Shown here one piece after another: positions 29,461 through 38,912 of a stretch of 64,000 nucleotides of DNA. The number at the start of each line of letters is the position of its first letter. Positions within the stretch are counted from its first letter, which is position 1. A program made the position numbers and the translations under genes. The DNA comes from CAIYYO01 sp049299895. Lineage in GTDB: Archaea; Altiarchaeota; Altiarchaeia; IMC4; QMZM01. The notes below the pieces were generated by a model, which saw only the letters and a list, made by a program, of their open reading frames with translations, was not told the DNA's origin and ran no database searches. Location: contig JBAQYF010000023.1 in the NCBI GenBank assembly GCA_049299895.1, positions 49,889 through 113,888 on the forward strand, written 5' to 3'.

Positions 29461-31416
29461 TTAGGAGTAGAATATTATCATTGCTGGGGTTCCGTGTATC
29501 AGGAGGTCGTAGTTGTCCCAGGCGTTCTTTTCCTTGCAGGAACTTATGCCTACAGTATTCCAGAGGTCTTCTTTTCCTCCGCGGGTCTGGAAGGATATCT
29601 TTCCTTTGGTGGAGCGCGATCTGACTGATTCTGTTACGTCTACTGCGTAGCTGCCCGGAGTAGTTACCCGTACGGACGCCGTCCGATTTGTTCCGAGGGA
29701 ATGCAGCAGGGCGCATTCCGGGCAGTATGGCCGCGCACATATGTCTCCTCCGGCGGCGCATGTTTCAGGGCTCCATTCGTTCCCTGCGTCGTATACTATC
29801 AGTTCCTGGGGACTGCGTACTACCTGGACTGCATAGTTCAGGACTGCAGAGAATACTTGCATTCCTAGGGGAGCCTGAGGCAGTTCGTATCCTAGGACGA
29901 ACCGCTCGACGGAGGGATCGTAGTATGGGTCCTTGTTGTAGCATTTGTATCCCAGGTGGTAGATGCTGTTGTCGTCGCCCCCGGAGCAGGAATAGTATTG
30001 GTTGTCGCATGATCCTTTTACTTCCATGGAGTATGTCTGGGCGGATTTGACAGGTTTTATCACTGATACCAGATTCAGGGCGTATGAGTCCTTCATCTGC
30101 CGGTCTTTCAGGCAGCCTAGTTTGTCAGAGCGGTACTGCACGGTAAGGGTAAGAGGGCCTGACAGGGACAGTATGCTGTTCATATCAGTTTCCGCGAGGA
30201 TGTCTGATTCTGCGCCTGCTTCCAGCGCGGAGGGCTTGTAGAGGATGGCGTGGTTTTTTAGGTTCAGGCTAACCGTATCGATCAATGCTTTGGCGTTCCC
30301 GTTGTTCTTTAGGAGGGCTCTTATCACGTATTTTCCGTCGTTCTCTCCCATGGAGGAGCTGACGTAGTCCAGTTTTGGTTTCTCCAGCGTGTCTACTACG
30401 TTGACTGTCAGCGAGACATCCATCAACGCATTCTTGTCCAGGTATTCGAGCCATGTTGTCTGCGCGTCCTTGTATGATGGAAGGGCTGATAGACCACCTT
30501 TTTCATAGCTCCATCCTGCGGGCGTGATGTAGACCCTGTTGTGGTCTTTTATTCCTGTTCCGGGTGAGCCGTAGTATCCGCCCACCAGGGAATAGCTTCT
30601 GGGATTGAGGAGGACGCACTGCGGACTGTATGAGGCGTTGATCGTTATCTTTCCCGTAGTCCTGGGGGTTACGGTCTTTTCCCAGTCCCCTGTCTGCTGG
30701 TTGGGCGTGCACATGACGCCCGCGTATATGACGGGTACGCTTTCCCGCATACCTGTTTCGCCGTATGCTTTGAGGCCGGACAACGGATCGGTTATTTCTC
30801 CCTGCATCGACGGCGTGATAGAATCTATTATCGGGTCTGTATCGCCGGGGGCAGGATAATCCGTGTTGTTGTCGCTTGACAAGACTTCATTCATGTGGGC
30901 CGCGAGGTATTTATCCAGTACCTGTTCCATCCGGGCCGCCGGGACGAATGATATCGGCGGGCAATCATCTGCTCCGCCGGCGTTGCAATAGGCGCCCGTC
31001 AGGTTCGGTTCGACGGTTATGGTGTCGCCCAGGCATATCGTGTCTCCGTCTTTTAATATGTTGTTTCCGGACCGCAGAATAAGGGATGGATAGAAATTCA
31101 TGCGGCGGCCGGCCACATACTGTTCTCCTTCGGATAACACAGGATATGGATACAATGGATCGTGGCATGGGCCGAGCGTCCCTATTGTCACAGCGCCTGC
31201 GCCGGAAAAAGCGTTGGGGTCCACTGCACCGGAGTATTGGTGGGAATACATGGATTTACAGGTGGAATCGTCGAGGGCGTTGAAAAATGAGAATCCGTCG
31301 AATTGCACGCTTGTTTCCCCCGTGGTCTTTGAATACGCATTTTGCGCCGCGCATAGTATGAGGAGGATCATCGAAAAACTCTTCAGACATCCGAATATTC
31401 TTCCTGCGGTTTTCAT
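29461..31416 (-). CDS. Secreted protein with C-terminal disaggregatase/DNRLRE-like domain
   Basis: 651 residues from the ATG at 31416, preceded by GGAGGA at a good distance and overlapping the previous stop by ATGA. Signal peptide at about 1-30. A long N-terminal region with scattered Cys (TICLGDTITVEPNLTGAYC) and a beta domain near 340-440 (GKYVIRALLKNNGNAKAL) look Ig-like. The last 170 residues (VERFVLGYELPQAPLGMQVF, SYAVDVTESVRSRSTKGKIS, SFQTRGGKEDLW) match the jelly-roll domain of disaggregatase and DNRLRE surface proteins. Likely a cell-surface or polysaccharide-associated protein; it follows the gene at 31413-33077 in an operon. Confidence 0.6.
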   Translation of the reverse strand: MKTAGRIFGCLKSFSMILLILCAAQNAYSKTTGETSVQFDGFSFFNALDDSTCKSMYSHQYSGAVDPNAFSGAGAVTIGTLGPCHDPLYPYPVLSEGEQYVAGRRMNFYPSLILRSGNNILKDGDTICLGDTITVEPNLTGAYCNAGGADDCPPISFVPAARMEQVLDKYLAAHMNEVLSSDNNTDYPAPGDTDPIIDSITPSMQGEITDPLSGLKAYGETGMRESVPVIYAGVMCTPNQQTGDWEKTVTPRTTGKITINASYSPQCVLLNPRSYSLVGGYYGSPGTGIKDHNRVYITPAGWSYEKGGLSALPSYKDAQTTWLEYLDKNALMDVSLTVNVVDTLEKPKLDYVSSSMGENDGKYVIRALLKNNGNAKALIDTVSLNLKNHAILYKPSALEAGAESDILAETDMNSILSLSGPLTLTVQYRSDKLGCLKDRQMKDSYALNLVSVIKPVKSAQTYSMEVKGSCDNQYYSCSGGDDNSIYHLGYKCYNKDPYYDPSVERFVLGYELPQAPLGMQVFSAVLNYAVQVVRSPQELIVYDAGNEWSPETCAAGGDICARPYCPECALLHSLGTNRTASVRVTTPGSYAVDVTESVRSRSTKGKISFQTRGGKEDLWNTVGISSCKEKNAWDNYDLLIHGTPAMIIFYS

Positions 31417-33077
31417 TTGTTCCTCCTCCAAAAAAACGCCAACAAAAACAATGCTGCGAGCAGGAATCCGGCAACGGGATATGTCCAGTCGGGTAGTGAT
31501 AGGTCTGGCTCTTCCACGGCAGGATAGATAGATGCCACAGGGATCGTCTCCTCCGATGGCTCCTCGTATAAAGTAGTCGACGTGGTCGTATTGTCCTCCG
31601 GGACCTGGTTCAGCACCGCAAAAGACGTCTCTGCTTTCAGGTCGCGGGATATCTCTCTTATTATGAATCCGTATTCTCCGACCGATGAGGGTATCTCAAG
31701 GAGGCCCTGGAGGCTGCCTGATACTTCCCTGCTTTTTATGAGGTTCACTACTTTTCCCCTGGAGTCTATCACGTACAGTAGAACCCGGCCCAGGAGTGGT
31801 CGGTCGTTCGAATCGCTGTAGGTTATCGAGTAGGGTATTTTTTCCCCTATAGAAAAGTGTTTTTTGTCCAGCGCCAGTTTCAGCTTAGCCGGAACCTTCT
31901 GGAAGGAGGAGTAGTCGTAAGATAAAACTTCTTCGTCCATCAGTTTCCCGGAGGAGTCATAGAGGGTTATCTTTAATGATGCGTTCGTAAAGTCTCTTTC
32001 AGGGGAGAACCATAGCTTTCTTCCGATGGGGCTGGGCGTTACCTCAAGGGCGTAGGTGTCGCTTGCTATTACTGCGCCTTGGGAGTCGATGAGTTCTATT
32101 GTTCCGGTTCCGTTGAACTTCGTCCTGTAGTCGGCTGAATTGGACAGGCAGAAAAACAGGACCGCCTGTTCTCCTTTGACCAGCGGGAAGCGGTCTATTC
32201 CCATGTAGCCCAGACGCCCCTTTGCTCCTTTTATGGGGACTCTCAGTTTCATCACGGATTTCCCGTTATTCCCGGCGGCGACAAAACGTATGCTGTATGT
32301 CCCGGGATCAAGCTTCGGCAGGGAGTATGACAGATCGATGGATGAGTCTGCGGGGATCAACACGTCTTTTTCCATTGAGTAACCGGAGAGAGGTCTTTCG
32401 GAAACGTCGTCCCATTCGTATACGCTCATCGTCAGGTGAATTGTGTCGTCCGGGCCTTCGTTCACAAGAAGGGTTTTTACATCGATCGGTTCTGATCGGC
32501 CCGGGAGTAAACTTGTGAATGGGTATTTGATTTTGTTTATGTAGGTTGCATCCTTTGACAGGTATATCCTGTATCCTGGCAGGGGATTGGCGACCTCAAA
32601 GGTCGTTAATGCCCCGGGAACCCCCGGGGGACCGTATGGATTAAAGCTGAGTCCCGCAAGATTGAATGATTCGCCTGAGATGTAATATGCCTTCAGGGAG
32701 TATTTGCCGGGCTTGGCGGTTACCGGGATACGCCAGTGGAAGTCCTGGGCAATGATGTCCCCCGGCATCAGGTTGACATCCCGGTAAGCCGTTTTTTCGT
32801 CTATTATCTGCTCGCCTTCTTTCGGGTCTGCGTAGAATACCTGGAAACGCACTTTTCCCTGGACAACGGGAGATCCCATGTTGTTCACAATGTTATAGGA
32901 GAATATCGCTTCCTCGCCCACGGAATGGAGGTATCTTTCGGAATGCAGGTCGTCGAATAACAGGCCGTTCTGGAACTTGTAGTATTCGAAACAATCAACC
33001 TCCTCGGGAGATGCGTGAACGCAGGGCAGGAAAAACAAAAAACAAACGGAGAATGATACAATCCGGGGGATATTCAT
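31413..33077 (-). CDS. Ig-like surface protein, C-terminally anchored (paralogue 1)
   Basis: 554 residues. Signal peptide (FSVCFLFFLPCVHA), a series of four or five Ig/fibronectin-like beta domains (GSPVVQGKVRFQVFYADP, AKPGKYSLKAYYISGES), a short Thr/Glu/Pro-rich stalk near 500-520 and a C-terminal membrane helix ending in a basic tail (PVAGFLLAALFLLAFFWRRNK). It aligns over its whole length with the gene at 33812, including the conserved segment KGxLGxxxxxxFPLxxG and the CLSNSA block. Overlaps the next gene by 4 nt. Likely a structural or adhesive surface protein. Confidence 0.65.
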   Translation of the reverse strand: MNIPRIVSFSVCFLFFLPCVHASPEEVDCFEYYKFQNGLLFDDLHSERYLHSVGEEAIFSYNIVNNMGSPVVQGKVRFQVFYADPKEGEQIIDEKTAYRDVNLMPGDIIAQDFHWRIPVTAKPGKYSLKAYYISGESFNLAGLSFNPYGPPGVPGALTTFEVANPLPGYRIYLSKDATYINKIKYPFTSLLPGRSEPIDVKTLLVNEGPDDTIHLTMSVYEWDDVSERPLSGYSMEKDVLIPADSSIDLSYSLPKLDPGTYSIRFVAAGNNGKSVMKLRVPIKGAKGRLGYMGIDRFPLVKGEQAVLFFCLSNSADYRTKFNGTGTIELIDSQGAVIASDTYALEVTPSPIGRKLWFSPERDFTNASLKITLYDSSGKLMDEEVLSYDYSSFQKVPAKLKLALDKKHFSIGEKIPYSITYSDSNDRPLLGRVLLYVIDSRGKVVNLIKSREVSGSLQGLLEIPSSVGEYGFIIREISRDLKAETSFAVLNQVPEDNTTTSTTLYEEPSEETIPVASIYPAVEEPDLSLPDWTYPVAGFLLAALFLLAFFWRRNK

Positions 33078-33164
33078 TTGCTCACCTGATTAATAGCGCG
33101 ATACAATTAAATATCTTAATGTACATATAAATAGTGTAAAAGAAGTGTCCGGATAGTGAAAGTA

Positions 33165-33173
33165 TTTATATAA
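33165..33173 (+). promoter_or_regulatory. TATA box upstream of DUF5752 gene
   Basis: TTTATATAA, about 30 nt before the ATG at 33202, in the right position for a transcription start a few nt before the ATG. A purine-rich stretch precedes it as expected for a TFB-binding element. Confidence 0.5.
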
Positions 33174-33201
33174 GCGTTCTAACTATTTAATAGGGTATAA
33201 A

Positions 33202-33654
33202 ATGTCGACAAAAAAAATGAATGCCACTGAATTATCAAATAAATTGCTTGCTTCGTTTAAGTCTATCGTGGCGAGCAAAAAACAGGAGGCTGCACCCAAA
33301 CCGTGCGATAAGCAACCGATAACCGCCCAGATGGAAGAACACAGGGAACTGCACCCATACCTGAAAGCGGTGAAAAACGAGCAAGCTTTCAAATTTAAGA
33401 CAGACCATAGCCAGGTCGTTGCAGAAGTCCTGATGCTGGAAGGACTCTGCGAGAACATCAAGAAAGCCCCGGGAGACGCGATCTTATTCCACATGAACGG
33501 CAGGAACGACTTTGCCGCATGGATAAAAGACGCAGTAGGCGACTGGTGGCTGGGCTCCAAAGTAGAGAAGGTCCAGGCGAAAACCCCTGAAGAGACCAGG
33601 ACCGCATTGGTCAGGGTAATGGAAGAAAGGATATACAAGCTCAGAAACCAGTGA
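33202..33654 (+). CDS. DUF5752 family protein
   Basis: 150 residues, cytosolic, no signal peptide. After a Lys-rich N-terminal extension, the core matches DUF5752: AFKFKTDHSQVVAEVLMLEG, the segment NIKKAPGDAILFHMNGRNDF and AAWIKDAVGDWWLGSKVEKV, then a helical end. In other genomes this domain is often linked to sugar or glycosyltransferase-related proteins, but its function is unknown. It is a single gene between two divergently oriented surface-protein genes. A T-rich stretch follows its stop. Confidence 0.65.
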   Translation: MSTKKMNATELSNKLLASFKSIVASKKQEAAPKPCDKQPITAQMEEHRELHPYLKAVKNEQAFKFKTDHSQVVAEVLMLEGLCENIKKAPGDAILFHMNGRNDFAAWIKDAVGDWWLGSKVEKVQAKTPEETRTALVRVMEERIYKLRNQ

Positions 33655-33811
33655 TATCTAGCTCTTTCTATTTTTTTAATATATTTTTCTTATTTTGATT
33701 TCTGTTCATATGCGTCTTCAGCCGCAACGCCGCCTGACACAAACAGATAGCAGGAGGATATAAAATACGGATAATAAAAATAAAATAAGAAAAAGAAGGG
33801 GATTATTTCCC

Positions 33812-35443
33812 TTAGGTTTTCTTCTTCATCCCCTTCACCGCGAACAAGGCTACCGCGAGGACTATTACCACAACGGCAACTATCATCAGCGTGTTGTCTG
33901 TCTTTGGCTCGGGAGCAGGCTCCGCTAACGTCGTTGTGGGCTCTTCTGTTAGAGTGGTCGTAACCTGCGGTTCCTCAACGGAACTGATAGTTATTGTCTT
34001 TTGGTCGGACAGATGTTCGATTGGTTCAACAGCTTTCAGGGTGTATTCCCCGTCGGCCATTCCTGCCAGATCGAATGCGCCGTTCAGTTCGCCTGTTATC
34101 TTATCCTGGTTGAGGGACGCTACTTTCCCGTCCGGGGAAATCAGGTAGACTACCGCTTCCCCGCTTAATGCATCCTTGTATTTGTCGGCGTAGGAAACAG
34201 AATACGCCAGGGTGTCTTTCACCGTCTCGGGCGCGGATAGGGAGAACTTCTTTTCTATGTTCAGGAACTTGGCGTAATCGTATAATATTTCCACCTCGTC
34301 CATGAGGTTCCCCTTGTCATCGTACATGTCCGCTTTAACGGTCGCCCTGGTCAATTGTTTTCCTGCCGTAAAATTGATCCTCTTGCCGGATATCGCCGCA
34401 GTCAGGGGCGCAGTATATTTTTCTTCCAGTATCTTGTTCCCGGACTCGTCAAGGACAGTTATCGTTCCGGACACGTTAAATTTGACGGACGAGTCCCCGG
34501 GGTCCACTGCGGAATTCGACAGGCAGAAACCCACTTTGGAGGCATCGCCGTTCATCAGGGGGAAACTGCCCAGGCCCAACCAGATGAATCTTCCAAGCGC
34601 GCCTTTGTAATAGAACCTCACTTTTAGTATGGATTTCATGTCCCCCGAAGAAGCAGTTATGCGGGCAACGTACACGCCTACGGGTAGATTGCTCAGGGCG
34701 TAATTCAGTTCCTTTGTGTCAGACGCCGTCTCAGTCTTCGTGTATGAATCGAGCCTTGCCTCGATGTCGTCCCACTTGTATAGTTCGTATACTACGTTCA
34801 CATCTTTCTTGCCGGAGTTCAGAAGCTTTGCCGTTATGGATATCTGGGCATTCGCGTCGACCATCGGGATAGGGGCCCTGAACATGTATCTCTTCCCGTT
34901 GAATGTCGTCGAGTTCTTGTCGATGAGTATCTGTTCATAGGTATCTCCTTTCACTTCGAAAGTCGTGGTAGCACCAGGGACCGCGGTATAGAAGGTTAAT
35001 CCGGCTATGTTGAATTTCTTTTTTACAGGGAAATAAGCGTTGACGGAATATACGCCGGGTTTCGCCCTGGAGGGTATCGCCCACTCGAAGGATCCAGTAT
35101 ATTTGTCGCCTGACTGCAGGCTCACGTCCTTTTTCACGATATAGTCGTCTAAGACATCGTCGTCTTCTATCCTGTCCACGTCGTAGGGCGCCCGGTATAA
35201 CACCAGGACTTTGACGTCCCCTGCGACAAGCGGGCTTCCGAATTCATTCGCTATGGTATACGTCAGTTTTACGGTGTCATTCTGGAAATATGTGACTTTC
35301 TCGGGATAGAAATCCTTGAACTTGAGCCCGTCAAACATATAGTTCTCACCGCATGAGACATCTTCAACAACTGCAAAAGCAGACCCTCCAAAACACAAAA
35401 AACACAATAAAGAAAGGGCAACAATAGATTTTGATTTGTCCAT
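33812..35443 (-). CDS. Ig-like surface protein, C-terminally anchored (paralogue 2)
   Basis: 543 residues. Same architecture as the protein at 31413: signal peptide (VALSLLCFLCFGGSAFA), N-terminal Cys, repeated Ig-like domains (GSPLVAGDVKVLVLYRAP, AKPGVYSVNAYFPVKKK), a Thr/Glu/Pro stalk near 490-515 and one membrane helix followed by Lys (MIVAVVVIVLAVALFAVKGM). The middle segment KGALGRFIWLGLGSFPLMNG and CLSNSAVDPG correspond closely to the paralogue. Tandem surface-protein paralogues suggest antigenic or structural diversification of the cell envelope. Confidence 0.65.
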   Translation of the reverse strand: MDKSKSIVALSLLCFLCFGGSAFAVVEDVSCGENYMFDGLKFKDFYPEKVTYFQNDTVKLTYTIANEFGSPLVAGDVKVLVLYRAPYDVDRIEDDDVLDDYIVKKDVSLQSGDKYTGSFEWAIPSRAKPGVYSVNAYFPVKKKFNIAGLTFYTAVPGATTTFEVKGDTYEQILIDKNSTTFNGKRYMFRAPIPMVDANAQISITAKLLNSGKKDVNVVYELYKWDDIEARLDSYTKTETASDTKELNYALSNLPVGVYVARITASSGDMKSILKVRFYYKGALGRFIWLGLGSFPLMNGDASKVGFCLSNSAVDPGDSSVKFNVSGTITVLDESGNKILEEKYTAPLTAAISGKRINFTAGKQLTRATVKADMYDDKGNLMDEVEILYDYAKFLNIEKKFSLSAPETVKDTLAYSVSYADKYKDALSGEAVVYLISPDGKVASLNQDKITGELNGAFDLAGMADGEYTLKAVEPIEHLSDQKTITISSVEEPQVTTTLTEEPTTTLAEPAPEPKTDNTLMIVAVVVIVLAVALFAVKGMKKKT

Positions 35444-35475
35444 GTAATCCTATTAGTCAAATTATATATAAATAT

Positions 35476-38400
35476 TCATGCAGCGGGTTTTTCGGCCCGG
35501 GAGCCGTTATCGGTCAATTTAACCCCCACTATCTGGGACACTCCGTTGCTCATGGAAACGCCTATCACGGACTGCGCATATTTCATCAGGGCCTCGTTAT
35601 GCGTGATCAGCAGGAACTGCGCGGAGGTCTTTGCAAGCATCTCGGCAAGCTTCATTGAATTCTCGCGATCGAGCGCCGCATCCAGCTCGTCAACGATATA
35701 GAAGTGCGAAGGCTTGTATCTCTGGATGGACAAAAGGAATGCGGACGTGGTGAGCACTTTTTCCCCTCCGGACATAAGGTCGAGGTTCATCATCTTCTTC
35801 CCTTTGGGAGAAGCCGCTATCAAAAGGCCGCAGTCGGATATCTCCCGGGGATTGTCGAGTATGAGGGTTCCTTCGCCGCCTGATATCTCTTTGTATATCT
35901 TCTCGAAGCCCCCTTTGATTTCCTCGAATGCCGTCATGAAGGTCTCGCGCTTTTTGAGTTCGACTGTCTCCATGAAATCGAATATCGACTGGCGCTCGGT
36001 CTTCAGTGTCTCCAGTTTCTCGGATACTTCGTCGATCTCTTTTTTCAGCGTATCATAGCTCTCTATCGCCCGCATGTTCACGGAGCCGAAGCCGGACAAC
36101 TGCTTGTCTATGCCGGCAGCCAGTTCTTCCAGCTCCTTCAGTTTCTTGTCCTCGATGAGTGGTACGCCAGCATACGCTTCGTAGGCCTTGACGAGTTCGG
36201 TGCGCTTGGTCTCTATCTTTGCGCGCTCTACCTCGTTTCGGCTGATGTCTTCTGCTATGCGGATCAGCTCGTATTCGCGCTGCCCGGCTTCCCCGGATAT
36301 CTTTGTTATCTCCTCCTCGCACTTGCTCCTCCGGTCTATTAGCCGTTCTATGTCTTCCATCAGGCGCGCATTCTCCTTTTCCTGGGCGGAATAGCTTGCC
36401 TCCAGTTCCTTGAGCGCTTCATGCGTCTTCTTGATGTTCCCGTGAGTGGTCTTCTCTTCGATGAGCAGCGATTCTATCTCGGCCGTCAGTTCTTTTACGG
36501 AGAGCGCGAGCAGATTCTTCTTCTCTTCGAGGCGGTTCGTGTCTATCTCCAATTGGTGCTTCTTCTCCTTCAGGGAATCAAGCAGCGTAGTATCGACCTT
36601 CGGCGCTTTCTTCAAAAGCTTTTCAAGCCTTTTTTCGCTCGACTCCAGCTCGGACTTGTATCTCCTGGTCGCCTCGTTGTTCTCGGAAAGTTTCTTTTTC
36701 AGTTCCCCGGCCTGCAGGGATAATTCGTTCGTGCGTGCGCGCAGTTCTTCCCGCCTGAGAGACAATGCTTCCTTTTCCAGCTTTATTTTCTCAAGGTCCG
36801 TCTTCCCGGCCGTAACGCTGCCCTCGAGCTTTGCTATCTTCTCCTCGACCCTGTCTTTTTTGAGGTCCAGCTCCTGGCGGTCGCCGTCGAGCTTTATCAT
36901 CTTCTTTTCAAGGGTCTTCAGCTCGTTCTCCAGCTCCTCGGTGGAAGAGAACCTAATCGAAACGGAAGTGTCTTTAGTGAATCCCCCGGTTATCGCCCCC
37001 TCTCTTGTTATCAACTCTCCGTCGACTGTGATCATCCTCCAGTGGCCGATCCCTACCTTCTTTGCGGATTCGTAGTCGGGCACAAGGAGCGTGTCCCGGT
37101 AAACGTAGTCGAATATCTTCTCGAATTTTTTGGGGGTCGTGATAAAAGTCCTGGCAAATCCGAGGGACCTTGCAGGCACCCGCTCGTCGTCCATTACCTC
37201 GACCTTTATCTTGGTCAGCGGGAGGAATGTCGCCCTTCCAATCCTCTGCTTCTTCAGGTACTCTATGCATTTGCCTGCGACGTCCTCGTTCTCGACAACG
37301 ATGTCTTCCAGGCGTCCCCCGCCTGCTATCTGCAGAGCTTTCGTGTACTCGGGATTCGAGATGCTGCCAAGCTGCGAGACGATCCCGTATATGCCGGGTA
37401 TGATGGTCTTAAGCTGCATGACCGCAGCGACCGACTTGGAGAGATTGTCCGTCGTCCTTTCGAGGGTCGCTATCTCGGACTTCTTTGCGGCGTAGAGCAT
37501 CTGGGCTTCTTCGAGTTCCCTGGATATCTCGGAGTATTTCTTCCCTATCTGCGGGAGCTCCGCCCTGAGGGACTCGTATTCCTGGAAATTGCCGCGGTTG
37601 CGCATCATGTGGTCGTCGATGGTCTTTGCAAGCTCCTTTTCTCCTTTCAGGGATTCTTTTATCTTCTCGTCGAGCCCGGTCTTCTCGTTCTCCAGGTTCT
37701 GTATCTCGGCTGTGTCTCGCTCGACTATCTCCCCGCCCATGACTATCTTCGAGCGCAGGTCGAATATGGACGACTTGAGGGGGTCTATATCCTTGTCCGC
37801 TTCGAAGCCCTCTACTTTGGCCGATTCCTCTTTTATCTTCTCCGCAAGGGGTACGAGGTCTTCTGCTATCTTCTTTATCCCCGCTGCAAGCTTTTTTTCT
37901 TCTTCGGTGATCGCGTGCTGTTTTTTCTTTTTCTCGGAAACATTGGTTGAGAGGGCTTTAAGCGTTTCTTCCTGGTTTTGGAGTCGGTCCTTGCTCCTGG
38001 TTATCTCCCCTTTCAGCTCGACCAGTTTCGTTGCGCCTTTCTCTTCTTCAAGCTTGAGTATCTCGGAGTTTATGCCCTTCAGGTGATTATTCTTTTCGGT
38101 TACTTCCGCCTTGATCTCGGCCACCCTGTCGGTGTAGCGCTTTTTCTTTTCCGAGATCTCGATTATCTTTTCAGTTATCTTGCCTGCTTTCTTGTCGTGT
38201 TCCTCGATGTCGAGGTGGAGTATGGTCGCATGCGCTTTCCGGGATTCGTCCTGAAGGCCCTGGAAGCGTATCGCTTCGTCTTTTTCACGACCGAGCTCTC
38301 CCAAGTATCCCTGTTTTTCCCCGAGGATTATGTTCACTTCGGCGATGCGGCCTTCGACTTTTTCCAGCTCGTTCAGGGCTTTTTCTTTCTTGCTGTCGTA

Positions 38401-38865
38401 TTCCGCGATGCCGCACAGGTCGTCTATTATCTTTCGCCGCTCCCGGGGCTTCATGTCTATGACCTTGTTTATGTCGGACTGCAGGATTATGTTGTATTCG
38501 TTGTCCCCCATTATGTCCACTATCTCCTGGCGGGTCGCGACTTTGTCGTCTATGCGGTAGACGCTTTTCCCGGTCCGGTCTATCTCCCGGGAGACTTTGG
38601 ATTTCCTGTCCTTGTCGGAGAGATAGAGAGAGACTTTTGCTTCGGAGCATTCCTTTCCGCCGGGGCCCCCGTTGCATATCAGTTCGGTGATGTTCGTGAC
38701 CCGCAGGCCGCGGGACCTTCCGAGAACGAAGCATATGCTGTCTATGACGTTGCTTTTGCCGGAACCGTTCGGGCCGACTATAGCAGTGTATTGGTCCGGA
38801 AACTCTAGGACAGTTTTGTCTTTAAAGGACTTGAAGCCCTTTATTTCCAGCTTGTCCAGATGCAT
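35476..38865 (-). CDS. smc: Chromosome segregation protein SMC
   Basis: 1129 residues, slightly short of the usual 1170-1190. N-terminal ATPase half with Walker A GPNGSGKSNVID at 31-42, two long coiled-coil arms, a hinge near 480-620 (TIIPGIYGIVSQLGSISNPE, TITTPKKF-like segment), and a C-terminal half with the signature MSGGEKVLTTSAFLLSIQRY and Walker B SHFYIVDELDAALDREN. Forms V-shaped dimers that compact and segregate chromosomes with ScpA/ScpB-like partners, which are not seen nearby. Single gene. Confidence 0.95.
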   Translation of the reverse strand: MHLDKLEIKGFKSFKDKTVLEFPDQYTAIVGPNGSGKSNVIDSICFVLGRSRGLRVTNITELICNGGPGGKECSEAKVSLYLSDKDRKSKVSREIDRTGKSVYRIDDKVATRQEIVDIMGDNEYNIILQSDINKVIDMKPRERRKIIDDLCGIAEYDSKKEKALNELEKVEGRIAEVNIILGEKQGYLGELGREKDEAIRFQGLQDESRKAHATILHLDIEEHDKKAGKITEKIIEISEKKKRYTDRVAEIKAEVTEKNNHLKGINSEILKLEEEKGATKLVELKGEITRSKDRLQNQEETLKALSTNVSEKKKKQHAITEEEKKLAAGIKKIAEDLVPLAEKIKEESAKVEGFEADKDIDPLKSSIFDLRSKIVMGGEIVERDTAEIQNLENEKTGLDEKIKESLKGEKELAKTIDDHMMRNRGNFQEYESLRAELPQIGKKYSEISRELEEAQMLYAAKKSEIATLERTTDNLSKSVAAVMQLKTIIPGIYGIVSQLGSISNPEYTKALQIAGGGRLEDIVVENEDVAGKCIEYLKKQRIGRATFLPLTKIKVEVMDDERVPARSLGFARTFITTPKKFEKIFDYVYRDTLLVPDYESAKKVGIGHWRMITVDGELITREGAITGGFTKDTSVSIRFSSTEELENELKTLEKKMIKLDGDRQELDLKKDRVEEKIAKLEGSVTAGKTDLEKIKLEKEALSLRREELRARTNELSLQAGELKKKLSENNEATRRYKSELESSEKRLEKLLKKAPKVDTTLLDSLKEKKHQLEIDTNRLEEKKNLLALSVKELTAEIESLLIEEKTTHGNIKKTHEALKELEASYSAQEKENARLMEDIERLIDRRSKCEEEITKISGEAGQREYELIRIAEDISRNEVERAKIETKRTELVKAYEAYAGVPLIEDKKLKELEELAAGIDKQLSGFGSVNMRAIESYDTLKKEIDEVSEKLETLKTERQSIFDFMETVELKKRETFMTAFEEIKGGFEKIYKEISGGEGTLILDNPREISDCGLLIAASPKGKKMMNLDLMSGGEKVLTTSAFLLSIQRYKPSHFYIVDELDAALDRENSMKLAEMLAKTSAQFLLITHNEALMKYAQSVIGVSMSNGVSQIVGVKLTDNGSRAEKPAA

Positions 38866-38912
38866 GTTAAACTATTTTGACTTACGGCTTTATAATAAAA
38901 AAAGAAAAAGGC

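Noticed and set aside
37042..37950. Long plus-strand frame opposite smc
   Set aside because: Antisense shadow of the coiled-coil region with no start signal or family pattern; similar long frames lie opposite other Lys/Glu-rich genes.
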